The notes: generated by a model not told the origin, from the letters alone. A stretch of 64,000 bases of DNA from Microbacterium ulmi (GCF_011759705.1 NZ_JAAOZF010000001.1:2252146-2316145); one strand, 5' to 3'. Counted from the first letter of the stretch, positions 1 through 8,929 are shown. Numbers and translations: made by a program.

Positions 1-124
1 GTGGTCGCATCGTGGCCCATGAGGCGACCGATTGCCGCACATTCTCGTCCGGGGGCGCGGGATGCCGCGGGCCGCGCGTCCGGCTGAGCGCGCGGACGAC
101 GAGCCGACGCGGGCCGCGAGGGGG
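1..124. other. Left-edge non-coding stretch
   Basis: I see no gene here. It lies downstream of the minus-strand ATPase gene that ends at 125. The open frames in it have no recognisable protein pattern. One copy of the GGATGCC heptamer occurs at about 59-65. Confidence 0.5.
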
Positions 125-859
125 CTACGTCGTGAAACGTGTGAGGAACGCGCGCGTGCGCTCTTCGCGCGGCGCCGAGAAGATCGCGCCGGGCGGACCC
201 TCCTCGACGATCGTCCCGCCGTCGAGGAATGCCACCCGGTGCGCGACATCCCGCGCGAACGCCATCTCGTGCGTCGCCATGAGGATCGTCGTCCCCTCGT
301 GCGCGAGGTCGCGGACGAGCTCGAGCACCTCGCCGACGAGCTCGGGGTCCAGGGCCGAGGTGATCTCGTCGAGCAGCAGCACCTCCGGCTCCGTCGCGAT
401 CGCGCGGGCGATCGCGGCGCGCTGCTGCTGCCCGCCCGAGAGCCGGTCGGGGTGCTCCTTCGCCTTGTCGGCGAGTCCCACACGATCGAGGAGAGCCAGC
501 CCTCGCGCGTCGGCGTCGGCGCGCGGCATCCGTCGCACGACGCGCGAGGCGAGCGCGACGTTGTCGAGCACGGAGAGGTGCGGGAACAGGTTGTAGCTCT
601 GGAAGACGATGCCCAGGCGCGAGCGGATCCGGTTGGCGTCGATGCGGGGGTCCGAGATGTCCTCGTCTCCGAGCACGATCCGCCCGTCGTCGATCGGCTC
701 GAGAAGATTGAGGCAGCGCAGCAGCGTCGACTTGCCCGATCCGCTCGACCCGATGAGCGCGACGACCTCATGCGCGTCCAGCGTCAGGTCGACCCCCCGG
801 AGGACGGGCCTGCCCGCGAAGGACTTCCACAGCCCCTCCGCACGCAGCAGGGCGCTCAC
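125..859 (-). CDS. Polar amino-acid ABC transporter ATP-binding subunit
   Basis: This ATPase energises uptake of a polar amino acid and works on the cytoplasmic face of the membrane. The 244 residues are the normal length for the HisP/GlnQ class. Visible motifs are Walker A GSSGSGKST (37-45), signature LSGGQQQR, Walker B VLLLDE and the switch His in MATHEM. The GTG at 859 is chosen as start because it overlaps the permease stop as GTGA, implying translational coupling; the frame is open further upstream but shows no family sequence there. It is the last gene of a three-gene unit (binding protein, permease, ATPase). The substrate cannot be read from the sequence. Confidence 0.93.
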   Translation of the reverse strand: MSALLRAEGLWKSFAGRPVLRGVDLTLDAHEVVALIGSSGSGKSTLLRCLNLLEPIDDGRIVLGDEDISDPRIDANRIRSRLGIVFQSYNLFPHLSVLDNVALASRVVRRMPRADADARGLALLDRVGLADKAKEHPDRLSGGQQQRAAIARAIATEPEVLLLDEITSALDPELVGEVLELVRDLAHEGTTILMATHEMAFARDVAHRVAFLDGGTIVEEGPPGAIFSAPREERTRAFLTRFTT

Positions 860-1722
860 AGGACCGATCCCGCCTGCTCGCGCTCGCGCAGCCGCGCCGT
901 GTACCAGTCCGTGAGGCGGATCGTCGGGATCGCGAGCAGGACGAACAGGATGCCCGCGACGACGTAGGGCGTGAAGTTGTACGTGAGCGAGGAGACGGAT
1001 CTCGCGGCGGCGACGGCGTCGATCGCACCGAGGATCGAGACGAGACCGACATCCTTCTGCATCGAGATGAAGTCGTTCATGAGCGGGGGCGTCACCTTGC
1101 GCAGCGCCTGCGGCAGCACGACGCGTCGCAGCGTCTGCACGTAGCCGAGGCCGAGGGCGCGGGCGGCGAGCCGCTGCGACGGATGCACCGCCTCGATGCC
1201 CGCGCGGATCACCTCGGCGACATAGGCCGAGTAGGTGAGCGTCACGGCGATGACGCCGAGCACGACGGGAGGGATGCGGGTGTTCAGGATCGTGGGGAGG
1301 CCGAAGCCGAACAGGTACAGCACGATGATGAACGGGAGCCCGCGGAACAGGTCGGTGTAGACGGCCGCGACGACACGCACGGGGAAGAAGACGGCTCCGC
1401 GAAGCGTCCGCAGAAGCGCGATCAGGAGCGCGAAGACGCTCACCGTGATGACGGACCAGCCCAGCACCTGCAGGTTCAGGAGGAACCCGCTCCATACTCT
1501 CGGGAGCGCCTGCAGCGCGACCTCGGGGTCGAAGAAGGATCGCTGGACCGCCGACCAGCCGTCCGTGTTGAAGACGAACACCCATGCGAGCATCCCGAAG
1601 GCGATCGTCGAGGCGATCGCGACGAGGACCGACCGCTGCGACTGACGCCTGCGATAGGCGCGCCGGTCGAGCTCGAGCGCACTGGGCTCATGCGTGGCGG
1701 CGCCGGGCTGATGCAGGGTCAC
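856..1722 (-). CDS. Polar amino-acid ABC transporter permease
   Basis: Inner-membrane permease of the HisM/GlnP family, 288 residues. A charged N-terminus of about 30 residues precedes the first membrane segment (SVLVAIASTIAFGMLAWVFV). Further hydrophobic segments follow, with the family region FRGLPFIIVLY and an EAA-type loop (ARALGLGYVQTLRRVVLPQA) that docks the ATPase. The first helix followed by a long external loop (NTDGWSAVQRSFFDPE) resembles the GltK/YecS group. It lies 37 bp downstream of the binding-protein gene and overlaps the ATPase gene by 4 bp. Only one permease gene is present, so a homodimer is likely (inference). Confidence 0.92.
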   Translation of the reverse strand: MTLHQPGAATHEPSALELDRRAYRRRQSQRSVLVAIASTIAFGMLAWVFVFNTDGWSAVQRSFFDPEVALQALPRVWSGFLLNLQVLGWSVITVSVFALLIALLRTLRGAVFFPVRVVAAVYTDLFRGLPFIIVLYLFGFGLPTILNTRIPPVVLGVIAVTLTYSAYVAEVIRAGIEAVHPSQRLAARALGLGYVQTLRRVVLPQALRKVTPPLMNDFISMQKDVGLVSILGAIDAVAAARSVSSLTYNFTPYVVAGILFVLLAIPTIRLTDWYTARLREREQAGSVL

Positions 1723-1759
1723 GGGTTGACGGTACCGGACCGCGCTTCGGCGGGGCGCC

Positions 1760-2608
1760 TCACTTCAGCAGCGTCACGCCCTGGCCCGAGCCGAGCCACT
1801 TGTCGGTGATCTCGTCGAGCGTGCCGTCGGCGCGCAGCTTGTCGAGGGCCGCCGTGACCTTCTCGGTCAGCGGAGAGTCCTTCGCGAGGAGGAGCCCCCA
1901 CTCGTCGGGCACGCCGGCCGGGGGCAGTTCGCCGACGATGAACGAGTCCTCGATGTAGACGCCGGTCGCGTAGTACGCGGTCGGCAGGTCGAGCACGATC
2001 GCGTCGATCTGTCCCGCCTTGAGCGCCGCGACGGCGTCCTCGTTCGAGCCGTAGAGCAGCGGCTCGACGTCGGGGTGGACCGCCTCGTCGATCGTCGTCG
2101 CGCTCGTGGAGCCCGACATCGCGCCGAGGGTCAGACCCTTGAGGCCGTCGAGGGTCGTGACGCCGTCCGCGGCGCCGCCCTCGATCGCCACGACGGCCTG
2201 GCTCGCCGCGTAGTACGGCGACGAGAAGTCGACGGCCTGCTTGCGCTCGTCGGTGATCGTGTACTGCTGGATGTTGAAGTCGAAGCTCTTCGGCCCTGGC
2301 GCGATCGCCGACTCGAAGCTCGTGCGCACCCACACGACGTCGTCCTGGTCGAATCCCAGCTCGTCGGCGACGGCGTAGGCGACGGCCGCCTCGAAGCCCT
2401 CCCCGGACTCGGGTTCGTCGTCGATGACATACGGGTAGTACGCCGTCTCGCCCGTCGCGATCGTGAGCTTCCCGGGCGTGACGTACCCTTCGTCCTCGGT
2501 CGACGCCGCATCGCCTCCCGCCGTCGACGGGGAGGCGCAGCCTCCCAGAAGCAGGGCGGCGGCCACGAGGGACGCGGCGACGGCGGTGCGCAGGGCAGGA
2601 CGCGACAT
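1760..2608 (-). CDS. Amino-acid ABC transporter substrate-binding lipoprotein
   Basis: Extracytoplasmic family-3 solute-binding protein (PBP2 fold), about 282 residues. The ATG at 2608 follows a good ribosome site (GGAGG, 7 bp upstream) and directly yields a lipoprotein signal: RTA, a hydrophobic stretch, then lipobox LLGGC. A longer frame upstream is rejected because it would place about 40 hydrophilic residues before the signal peptide. Family features are YYPYVIDDEP near the mature N-terminus, DFNIQQYTITDERK (normally binding the ligand carboxylate) and DAIVLDLPTAYY. It is the first gene of the importer operon. I cannot name the ligand. Confidence 0.92.
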   Translation of the reverse strand: MSRPALRTAVAASLVAAALLLGGCASPSTAGGDAASTEDEGYVTPGKLTIATGETAYYPYVIDDEPESGEGFEAAVAYAVADELGFDQDDVVWVRTSFESAIAPGPKSFDFNIQQYTITDERKQAVDFSSPYYAASQAVVAIEGGAADGVTTLDGLKGLTLGAMSGSTSATTIDEAVHPDVEPLLYGSNEDAVAALKAGQIDAIVLDLPTAYYATGVYIEDSFIVGELPPAGVPDEWGLLLAKDSPLTEKVTAALDKLRADGTLDEITDKWLGSGQGVTLLK

Positions 2609-2746
2609 GGATGCCTCCGGTTCGGGGTGCGACCGCGCGTGCTGCGCGGCGGTCGCCATCCGTCCATCTTCCCGCCCGGACGGTGGGGTCGGGCCATCAA
2701 TGGTCGTTTTGTTACGGCGAGCCGTCACGGCGAGCCGTCGCGGCGC

Positions 2747-4342
2747 TCAGAGGTTCTTGAGGAGCCTCTTCAGGAACCGCCTCGTCTTGGGCGGGAAGCC
2801 GGGGCTCACATCGACCGTGCCGTCGTGCCCGCCCCACTTTCCCGGATAGGCGCGCAGGAGCAGCAGGTCGTCGTGCGCACCGTCGTAGACGTGCTCTGCT
2901 TCCGACGTCGGGATCGTCAGCACGTGCGTCGCGACCCCCTGCGGGTCGGTGTCGGGGATGCCGGGTCCGCCGTGCACGCCCTCCTCCGACGTGAAGTCCT
3001 CCGTGTCGATGAAGTGCTCCAGGATCGCGAGGATGATCGAGATCGGCAGCACGAGCGGGGCGAGGATCCACAGGTCGTTCTCGTCGACGTACCCCCAGTA
3101 GTCCTGGTAGTCGACGAGATCGTGCGTGCCCGGCGTGAGGTAGGTGGCATGGCTGCCGCCCGCGATGAAGACGTCGAGGTCGACGCCGTCGCGGCCGAGC
3201 CCGCCGCCGGCCGCGGGTGACGGGATGCGCTGGAAGAGGTCGGCATCCTGGTACTCCTCGTGCACCGACGTGATGATCGCGAGGGGATGCGCGCGACGGA
3301 TGTCGCCCTGCGCGGCGAGGTTCATCTCGCGCCGATGGAACACGAGACAGCATCCCTCGTCGTCACCCTCGTGCTCGTTGTCGAAGATCGCGGTCTGCCA
3401 TCGCTCGAAGTCGTTGTACGCATAGAGGAACGAGTACTCGAGGAACGCGTGCTCGACGATGACGCGCCAGCTCTTGCCGTCGAGCGTCCAGCCCGGCGGA
3501 AGCGGAGGGAGGGACTGCCCCGCGTTCTCCGCCTCGATGAGGGACAGGATGAGCTCGCGCCGCTTCTCGTCGATCTGGAATCGCTGCAGGGGCGGCATCG
3601 TGGGGTCGTCGTCGGGGTCGTGCCGGAGGAGGCCTTCGGAGAGGTCGAAGTCGCGCCGCATGGCGTCGGGCGGATAGTCCTCCGCCGCGGGATCCGCGTC
3701 GGCCTCCGACACGAGCACGTCGTATCGGAGCACGTCGAGGAGGTTCACGTACTGCGCGAGCACGGTCATGCGCGGGCGCACCTCTCCCGGTGCGCCGCCG
3801 GGCGCCGGCTCGGTCGCGCGCGGCACCCAGGGGTTGCCCGGCACCGCGTTGTTTCCGCCCAGCAGGAGGTCGGTCGAGCCGAAGTGCTCGTTCGCGAAGG
3901 AGAAGGAGGCGCCGCTGGAGACGAAGGCGTCGCCGTCGACTGCGGCATCCGCCATCGCCGCCCGCGCTGCTTCCCCCTCCGCGATGATCCTGCGCACCTT
4001 GCGGAAGGTCTGCGTGTTCCCGACCGAGGACGGCGCGACGCCGTCGGGGTCGTACAGGACGGGCGGATCGTGCGGCACGCGCACGGCGATCCCTCCGGGC
4101 CCCCGCTCGTGGATGCCGACGCGCCACTGCTCGCGCACGTCGGGCGGCAGCTCGTCGAGCCGCGCCTTCACCATGTCGAAGCGATCGGCGAGCGCGATCG
4201 GGTGGAATCGCTCGTCCTCGTGGAAGTTGAGGTTCGGCAGCCAGTACTCCGCGAGCGTGCGCACCTGCTCCGCTGTCAGGGGCGCCGTGAGCCCGAAGGC
4301 GTGGTCGGCCGCGAACCGCTTCAGACGGGGGAGGTCGGCCAT
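2747..4342 (-). CDS. Vps62/DUF946-like protein of unknown function
   Basis: A 531-residue protein with no signal peptide. The stretch NEHEGDDEGCCLVFHRR (about 320-336) followed by GGSHATYLTPGTHDL (about 392-406) resembles the paired motifs (HEGDWE...; GSHA.Y..G.H) of the Vps62/DUF946 family, whose biochemical role is not established. A very hydrophobic run, LWILAPLVLPISIILAIL (about 423-440), sits inside the domain and could be a membrane contact. The N-terminus (residues 1-90) looks alpha-helical. The gene starts 1 bp after the stop of the upstream gene, so the two are almost certainly co-translated. The family call is by motif recollection only. Confidence 0.6.
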   Translation of the reverse strand: MADLPRLKRFAADHAFGLTAPLTAEQVRTLAEYWLPNLNFHEDERFHPIALADRFDMVKARLDELPPDVREQWRVGIHERGPGGIAVRVPHDPPVLYDPDGVAPSSVGNTQTFRKVRRIIAEGEAARAAMADAAVDGDAFVSSGASFSFANEHFGSTDLLLGGNNAVPGNPWVPRATEPAPGGAPGEVRPRMTVLAQYVNLLDVLRYDVLVSEADADPAAEDYPPDAMRRDFDLSEGLLRHDPDDDPTMPPLQRFQIDEKRRELILSLIEAENAGQSLPPLPPGWTLDGKSWRVIVEHAFLEYSFLYAYNDFERWQTAIFDNEHEGDDEGCCLVFHRREMNLAAQGDIRRAHPLAIITSVHEEYQDADLFQRIPSPAAGGGLGRDGVDLDVFIAGGSHATYLTPGTHDLVDYQDYWGYVDENDLWILAPLVLPISIILAILEHFIDTEDFTSEEGVHGGPGIPDTDPQGVATHVLTIPTSEAEHVYDGAHDDLLLLRAYPGKWGGHDGTVDVSPGFPPKTRRFLKRLLKNL

Positions 4343-4343
4343 G

Positions 4344-5465
4344 TCAGGCTCCTTCCGCAATGGCGCGCACGCGGTCGGATGCCGCGGTGAGCAGGTCGAT
4401 GAGGGGCGCGAACTCGCCGCGCAGCGGGTCGAGCGCCTTCTCCATGACGAGGCGGCACTCGTCCGGCACGACGGGACGGTCGCGCAGATCGGCGGCGAGG
4501 GAGGCGAACTGCGCCGGCAGCGTGTCGTGCAGGATGCGCAGGAACGCCTCGAACGGATCGAGGAAGGATGCCGCGTCCGCCGAGTCGGGTCGCCGCAGGA
4601 AGTCGGAGAACGCGGCGCCTGCGGCCGTCGCGAGAGCGTGCGCCTCGACCGCGGCAGGCTGGAACGGGCCCGATGCAGGGCCGTCCGGCGCGCTCCACGG
4701 CTGCGTGAGCGTCTGATGCGCGAGCGCCATGAAGGCCCGCAGCCGATCGACCGTCGCGAGCACGTTGTCGCGCGCGATGAACCGGCACTTGATGAGCAGG
4801 TCGTCGACCGTCGGCTCGGACTTCGGGAGGGCCCGCACGACGGCGGCCATCGTGTCGGGTCGCGCGAGCGCCCGCACGAAGACGCGCCGCACCGTGAACC
4901 GGCGGGCGAGTCTGTCGAACTCCTCGGGCTGGGGGCCCGGAAGCCCGAACGCGACACGATCGATCTCCAGCACCGACCCCGGCGCGAGGGCGTTGTGGTA
5001 TCCGACGAGCCGGCCGTCGGCCCACAGGCGGGCCTGTCCGCTCGTGTGCCAGTCGAGCCGGACGTCGACGGGCCGCCCGAGCGCGGGCACCGAGCTCGCG
5101 AACGCCGCTCCGGCACCCCCCACGCGCACCGCGGCATCCGTGGGCTTCGACGGTCCGAAGACGGGTCTGCGGATGAGCAGGTCCAGCTCGACGCCCGCGG
5201 ACAGCCGGAACAGCGCGGTCGACACGAAGCCCGCGACGCTGCCCGTGAGCCGCACCCGCATGCTCACGCCGACGATCTGCCGGAGCGGAACCGCGGGCAC
5301 GAACTCGAAGAGCTGCCCCGCGAGCAGCGGCAGCACGAAGCGGCGGGACGACGCATCCGGCTCCAGCGTCAAGGCCTGCGACGCGGCCGTGGCCGCACCG
5401 CCGATCGACTGGAACTCACGGATGCTGCGACCCGGGAACTCGTGCAGGAGAACGGAACGCCACAT
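4344..5465 (-). CDS. Unknown protein with lectin-fold-like N-terminal half
   Basis: I do not recognise this 373-residue protein as a named family. The N-terminal half (about 1-200) is beta-rich and contains VRLDWHTSGQARLWADGR (about 133-150) followed by LVGYHNAL, the pattern seen in concanavalin/LamG-like sandwiches. The C-terminal half (about 200-373) is helical and acidic. There is no signal peptide or clear membrane segment. The ATG at 5465 is chosen over an in-frame upstream start because of the strong site GGAAGGGAG just before it. It is the first gene of a two-gene unit with the Vps62-like gene. Binding of a surface or membrane ligand is a guess from the fold only. Confidence 0.55.
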   Translation of the reverse strand: MWRSVLLHEFPGRSIREFQSIGGAATAASQALTLEPDASSRRFVLPLLAGQLFEFVPAVPLRQIVGVSMRVRLTGSVAGFVSTALFRLSAGVELDLLIRRPVFGPSKPTDAAVRVGGAGAAFASSVPALGRPVDVRLDWHTSGQARLWADGRLVGYHNALAPGSVLEIDRVAFGLPGPQPEEFDRLARRFTVRRVFVRALARPDTMAAVVRALPKSEPTVDDLLIKCRFIARDNVLATVDRLRAFMALAHQTLTQPWSAPDGPASGPFQPAAVEAHALATAAGAAFSDFLRRPDSADAASFLDPFEAFLRILHDTLPAQFASLAADLRDRPVVPDECRLVMEKALDPLRGEFAPLIDLLTAASDRVRAIAEGA

Positions 5466-5751
5466 CGCGGCTCCCTTCCTTCGAGGGATCGGACGCGCGG
5501 CCGCCGCGATCACCGAGGCCACGCGTCATGAGGGAGAGGGCGCGCGAGGACTCGTGATACCCGGCGTGTGCCGGCGGGGGAGTGCTCTTGTGCGGACACC
5601 CTACGCCCGCGGCCGCACGGGCGACAGGGCGGGGATCGACGCTCGCGCGCGCTCCCGCCGCGGCGCGGTCCTCGCGCGGCGGCCCGGCCCCGCGATGCGG
5701 TGCCGCCCGCGCGGCGTCTCCGCCCCGCGATGGTCCTGCGCGCGATCGGCC
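5466..5751. other. Intergenic region, 286 bp
   Basis: Lies upstream of the two-gene unit and downstream of the minus-strand membrane-protein gene. A minus-strand -10-like TAGGGT occurs near 5610 and a small hairpin (CCGGC-N4-GCCGG) near 5560-5575. No convincing ORF is seen. It probably carries the promoter of the 5465 gene, but I cannot define it. Confidence 0.35.
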
Positions 5752-6306
5752 TCAGCTCTTGCCGAGGTCGTCGAGCATTCTGCGCTGCTCGGCGGTGAGC
5801 CCGTCCTGCAGCTCCTGCTGCGCGGCGCGCGACTCGGACGAGGGCGGGGCGGCCGCGGCATCCGGGGTCTTCCCTCCGCGGATGCCCGCCTCCGCGCGGT
5901 CGTACAGTGCGCCGGCCCGGGCATGCACTCGGTCGTCGATCGCGTCGTAGATGATCCATGCGAGCAGCAGCGCGAACGGGGGGAGGATCCAGCCCCAGAA
6001 GACTCCGCGGACCTGGACGCCGCTGAACCAGACGACGAGGAGCCAGATGATGAGCTCGACGACCAGGACGAGCCCGAACTGCACGAGCTTCTCTCCCGTC
6101 TTCGTGCGCTGGTCCGCCGACTTCGCGGCCATGCCGGCGAACCACTTCGTCACGGCGGGCTTGAGCCAGATCGTCGCGGCGGTGAGGATCACGCTCGCCC
6201 ACAGCGCCGACCAGTCGACTGTCACGCCGGGGAGCACCCCCATGAGCAGAAGCACGACGACGTTGAACACGTAGAGCGAGACGAACCGCACGAGCCAGGT
6301 CTTCAT
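5752..6306 (-). CDS. Four-helix membrane protein of unknown function
   Basis: A 184-residue protein with two pairs of hydrophobic segments: YVFNVVVLLLMGVLPG and ASVILTAATIWL near the N-terminus, then LVQFGLVLVVELIIWLLVVW and WILPPFALLLAWIIY. A cytoplasmic, Ala/Glu/Gln-rich tail of about 55 residues follows (ESRAAQQELQDGLTAEQRRMLDDL). The layout resembles small actinobacterial membrane proteins of unknown role. The ATG at 6306 places the first helix right at the N-terminus. The gene stands alone on the minus strand beside the transglutaminase-like gene. No function is assigned. Confidence 0.75.
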   Translation of the reverse strand: MKTWLVRFVSLYVFNVVVLLLMGVLPGVTVDWSALWASVILTAATIWLKPAVTKWFAGMAAKSADQRTKTGEKLVQFGLVLVVELIIWLLVVWFSGVQVRGVFWGWILPPFALLLAWIIYDAIDDRVHARAGALYDRAEAGIRGGKTPDAAAAPPSSESRAAQQELQDGLTAEQRRMLDDLGKS

Positions 6307-6359
6307 ACGCCTAGCGTGACACGGGTCGCCGCCCGAGGCCAGAACCGGTGCGAGTGCGC

Positions 6360-7157
6360 TCAGCCGATCGACACGAGCGTCGTCAGGTCGTCTCCGGGGA
6401 GTTCGTCCGCGATCGCGGTGACCGTGAGCTCGAGGAGGTTCGCCCCTCCCGAGATCGTCGTGAGGAAGGCCGTGTCCGCGGCATCCCGCCCCGTCGCGAT
6501 GCGCACGAGCGTCGAGCGCGGAGCGAGGGCCGTCGCGTCGACGGCGCGCCATCCGCCCTCGACCCACGCCTCGGCGACGGCGTGGAAGTCCATCGGCTGC
6601 AGCCCCGGCGCATACACCGAGACCAGGCGCGCCGGCACGCCCATGGCGCGCAGCAGCGCGACGCACAAGTGCGCGTAGTCGCGGCAGACGCCCCTCCGGG
6701 CGAGCAGTGTCCGCACGGCTCCGTCTGTCGGGAGGGAGGCGCCTGGGACGTACGACAGATGCGTCCCGACCCACGACGACACCGCGGCGAGGAGGTCTGC
6801 AGGCTCGGCGATGCCGCCGAACTCGGCGAGCGCCGTCGGCAGGAGCGTGTCGGACTCGGCGTACCGGCTCGGCAGCTGGGCGAGCAGGCGGTCGTGCTCG
6901 CCGCCGGTCAGCGGCGCCGCCGTCCCGTGGACCTCGGCCTCGTACTCGACGACGAGCCGGCCGACGCCCGCGTCGAGTCGGTGCAGCCGCGTGCTGAGGG
7001 GAGCGAGCACCTCCCGGGGCGGGAGGGGCGACCCGTCGAGCGTCGCCGTGAAGGTCTCGCGGACGCGTTCGTACTGCCCGCTGACCGCGATGGCGAAGAC
7101 GAGGTCGGACGGCGCGGTGACGTCCAGGACGATACGGCTCGAGACATTGCGTTTCAC
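6360..7157 (-). CDS. Transglutaminase-like cysteine protease-fold protein
   Basis: A 265-residue protein of the transglutaminase-like superfamily. The catalytic triad can be read directly: Cys158 in RRGVCRDYAHL, His192 in MDFHAVAEAW and Asp207 in WRAVDATAL, with the usual spacing. An N-terminal beta-rich domain (1-110) precedes the core. Such cytoplasmic bacterial proteins are usually annotated by fold, with substrate unknown. The GTG at 7157 (VKRNVSSRIV) is chosen because the sequence upstream of it looks like leader DNA. The hexamer GACGCT ends exactly 6 nt before it, the spacing seen at leaderless genes in this window, though it is a weak -10. Confidence 0.82.
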   Translation of the reverse strand: MKRNVSSRIVLDVTAPSDLVFAIAVSGQYERVRETFTATLDGSPLPPREVLAPLSTRLHRLDAGVGRLVVEYEAEVHGTAAPLTGGEHDRLLAQLPSRYAESDTLLPTALAEFGGIAEPADLLAAVSSWVGTHLSYVPGASLPTDGAVRTLLARRGVCRDYAHLCVALLRAMGVPARLVSVYAPGLQPMDFHAVAEAWVEGGWRAVDATALAPRSTLVRIATGRDAADTAFLTTISGGANLLELTVTAIADELPGDDLTTLVSIG

Positions 7158-7290
7158 CGTCCCAGCGTCGCACGGATCGGATGCGGCCGGGTGTACGCCG
7201 CGGCGACGCGAGCCCGCCATGCTGGCCGCTGAGGCCAGAGATCACCGACGGCGCCGCGGACGAGAATGGAACCGCCGTGAAGACGGCAAG

Positions 7291-7302
7291 ATCGTATACG
7301 AT
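7291..7302. promoter_or_regulatory. Palindromic operator ATCGTATACGAT upstream of gabD-like gene
   Basis: A perfect 12-bp palindrome 43 bp before the aldehyde dehydrogenase start, in otherwise GC-rich DNA. The GTATAC core with flanking AT resembles sites of FCD-type GntR regulators. No regulator gene lies next to it, so assignment to that family is inference. Confidence 0.5.
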
Positions 7303-7344
7303 GTGTGGGCGGATGCCGCGATCCGCCGTGACGAGGGAGTCCAG

Positions 7345-8814
7345 ATGACCGACAACCGCGAGACCCAGCTGCTGTCCTCCGTGCCCGACGGGCTCTTCAT
7401 CGGAGGCGAATGGCGCCCCGCCGAGGAGGGCAGGACGCTCAAGGTCTACGATCCCGCGACCGGAGGGGTCGTCAAGGAGATCGCGAACGCGTCGCCCGCC
7501 GACGGCATGGCCGCTCTCGCCGCCGCCGATGCCGCGTTCCCGGCGTGGGCCAGGACGGCGCCGCGCGAGCGTGCCGAGCTGCTGCGCCGCGCATTCGACC
7601 TGCTCCAGGAGCGCAGGGAGGAGTTCGCGCTCCTCATGACGATCGAGATGGGCAAGCCCCTCGCCGAAGCGCGCGGAGAGGTCGCCTACGGCGGTGAGTT
7701 CCTGCGGTGGTTCAGCGAGGAGGCCTCCCGCGTCCAGGGCCGCTACGGGCCCAGCCCCGAGGGCACGGGCCGCATGATCGTGTCGCAGCATCCCGTCGGG
7801 CCGTGCTTCCTCATCACGCCGTGGAACTTCCCGCTCGCGATGGCGACTCGGAAGATCGCCCCGGCGCTCGCGGCGGGCTGCACCGTCGTCATCAAGCCCG
7901 CAGAGCTCACGCCTCTCACGACGCTGTACTTCGCGAAGCTCCTCGAGGACGCGGGGCTTCCCGCGGGCGTCGTCAACGTGTTCACGACCTCGACGTCGGG
8001 CGCGGTCTCCGAGCCTGTCATCCGCGACCCGCGCCTGCGCAAGCTCTCGTTCACGGGGTCGACCCAGGTGGGACGCACCCTCCTCGAGCAGTCGGCGCAG
8101 GGGATCCTCCGCACCTCGATGGAGCTCGGCGGCAACGCGCCCTTCATCGTCTTCGACGACGCCGATCTCGACAGGGCGGTCGACGGCGCGATGCTCGCGA
8201 AGTTCCGCAATATCGGCCAGGCGTGCACGGCGGCCAACCGCTTCATCGTGCAGCGGTCGGTCGTCGACGAGTTCGCGCGGCGCGTGACGGAGCGCGTCGC
8301 GGCGATGAAGATCGGCCGCGGCACGGAGGAGGGCGTCACGATCGGCCCGCTCATCGACGACCGCGCGGTCGCGAAGGCGGCGGCGCTGGTTCAGGATGCC
8401 GTCGCCCGCGGCGCGACCGTCCGCACGGGCGGCAGCGCGATCGAGGGGCCGGGAACGTTCTACGAGCCGACCGTCGTGTCCGATGTGCAGGCGGGCAGCG
8501 ACATCCTGCGCGAGGAGATCTTCGGACCCGTGCTCGCGATCGTGCCGTTCGACGACGAGGACGACGCCGTGCGCCTCGCGAACGACACCGAGTTCGGCCT
8601 CGTCTCCTACGTCTTCACGGAGAGCCTCGCGCGCGGGCAGCGCATGATCGAGCGGCTCGAGACCGGGATGATGGGCCTCAACGTCGGTGTCGTCTCGAAC
8701 GCGGCGGCGCCGTTCGGCGGGTGGAAGTCGTCCGGTCTCGGCCGAGAGGGCGGCGCCGAGGGCATCCACGAGTACCTGCAGACGAAGTACACCCTCACGC
8801 CGAACCCGTTCTGA
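7345..8814 (+). CDS. gabD: NAD(P)-dependent succinate-semialdehyde dehydrogenase-like
   Basis: Aldehyde dehydrogenase superfamily, 489 residues. It is closest by motif to GabD, which oxidises succinate semialdehyde to succinate in the last step of the GABA shunt. The catalytic residues are visible: Asn161 in TPWNF, general base Glu260 in SMELGGNAPF and nucleophile Cys294 in GQACTAANRF. The block ELGGNAPFIVFDDADLD is typical of GabD. The ATG at 7345 follows GAGGGAG. A possible GntR-type operator lies just upstream. No GABA transaminase is adjacent, so the physiological aldehyde could differ. Confidence 0.88.
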   Translation: MTDNRETQLLSSVPDGLFIGGEWRPAEEGRTLKVYDPATGGVVKEIANASPADGMAALAAADAAFPAWARTAPRERAELLRRAFDLLQERREEFALLMTIEMGKPLAEARGEVAYGGEFLRWFSEEASRVQGRYGPSPEGTGRMIVSQHPVGPCFLITPWNFPLAMATRKIAPALAAGCTVVIKPAELTPLTTLYFAKLLEDAGLPAGVVNVFTTSTSGAVSEPVIRDPRLRKLSFTGSTQVGRTLLEQSAQGILRTSMELGGNAPFIVFDDADLDRAVDGAMLAKFRNIGQACTAANRFIVQRSVVDEFARRVTERVAAMKIGRGTEEGVTIGPLIDDRAVAKAAALVQDAVARGATVRTGGSAIEGPGTFYEPTVVSDVQAGSDILREEIFGPVLAIVPFDDEDDAVRLANDTEFGLVSYVFTESLARGQRMIERLETGMMGLNVGVVSNAAAPFGGWKSSGLGREGGAEGIHEYLQTKYTLTPNPF

Positions 8815-8856
8815 TCCGTCTCCGACGGCGACGTCCCGGGGCCTCGCGGAGGACGC

Positions 8857-8891
8857 TCGAGGATCATCCTCGAGGATGACGCGTGTCATCC
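8857..8891. terminator. Double inverted repeat between gabD and alr
   Basis: Two hairpins lie side by side: TCGAGGAT-C-ATCCTCGA (8857-8873) and GGATGAC-N4-GTCATCC (8874-8891). They lie 43 bp after the dehydrogenase stop and 46 bp before alr. They may end the upstream transcript or serve as an operator for alr; there is no U-run. Confidence 0.4.
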
Positions 8892-8923
8892 CGCGCACCG
8901 ACGAAGCCGGGCCCGGGCGTCCC

Positions 8924-8929
8924 TAGCGT
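8924..8929 (+). promoter_or_regulatory. -10 element TAGCGT of leaderless alr
   Basis: TAGCGT ends 7 nt before the ATG at 8937, which would place the transcription start at or next to the start codon. GAGAGG in the spacer could alternatively act as a ribosome site. Confidence 0.45.

Noticed and set aside
5752..8898. A 1048-codon open frame on the minus strand running through several genes
   Set aside because: Only its last 184 codons match a plausible protein. The rest is antisense to gabD and off-frame to the transglutaminase gene, with Arg/Ala-rich composition typical of shadow frames in GC-rich DNA.
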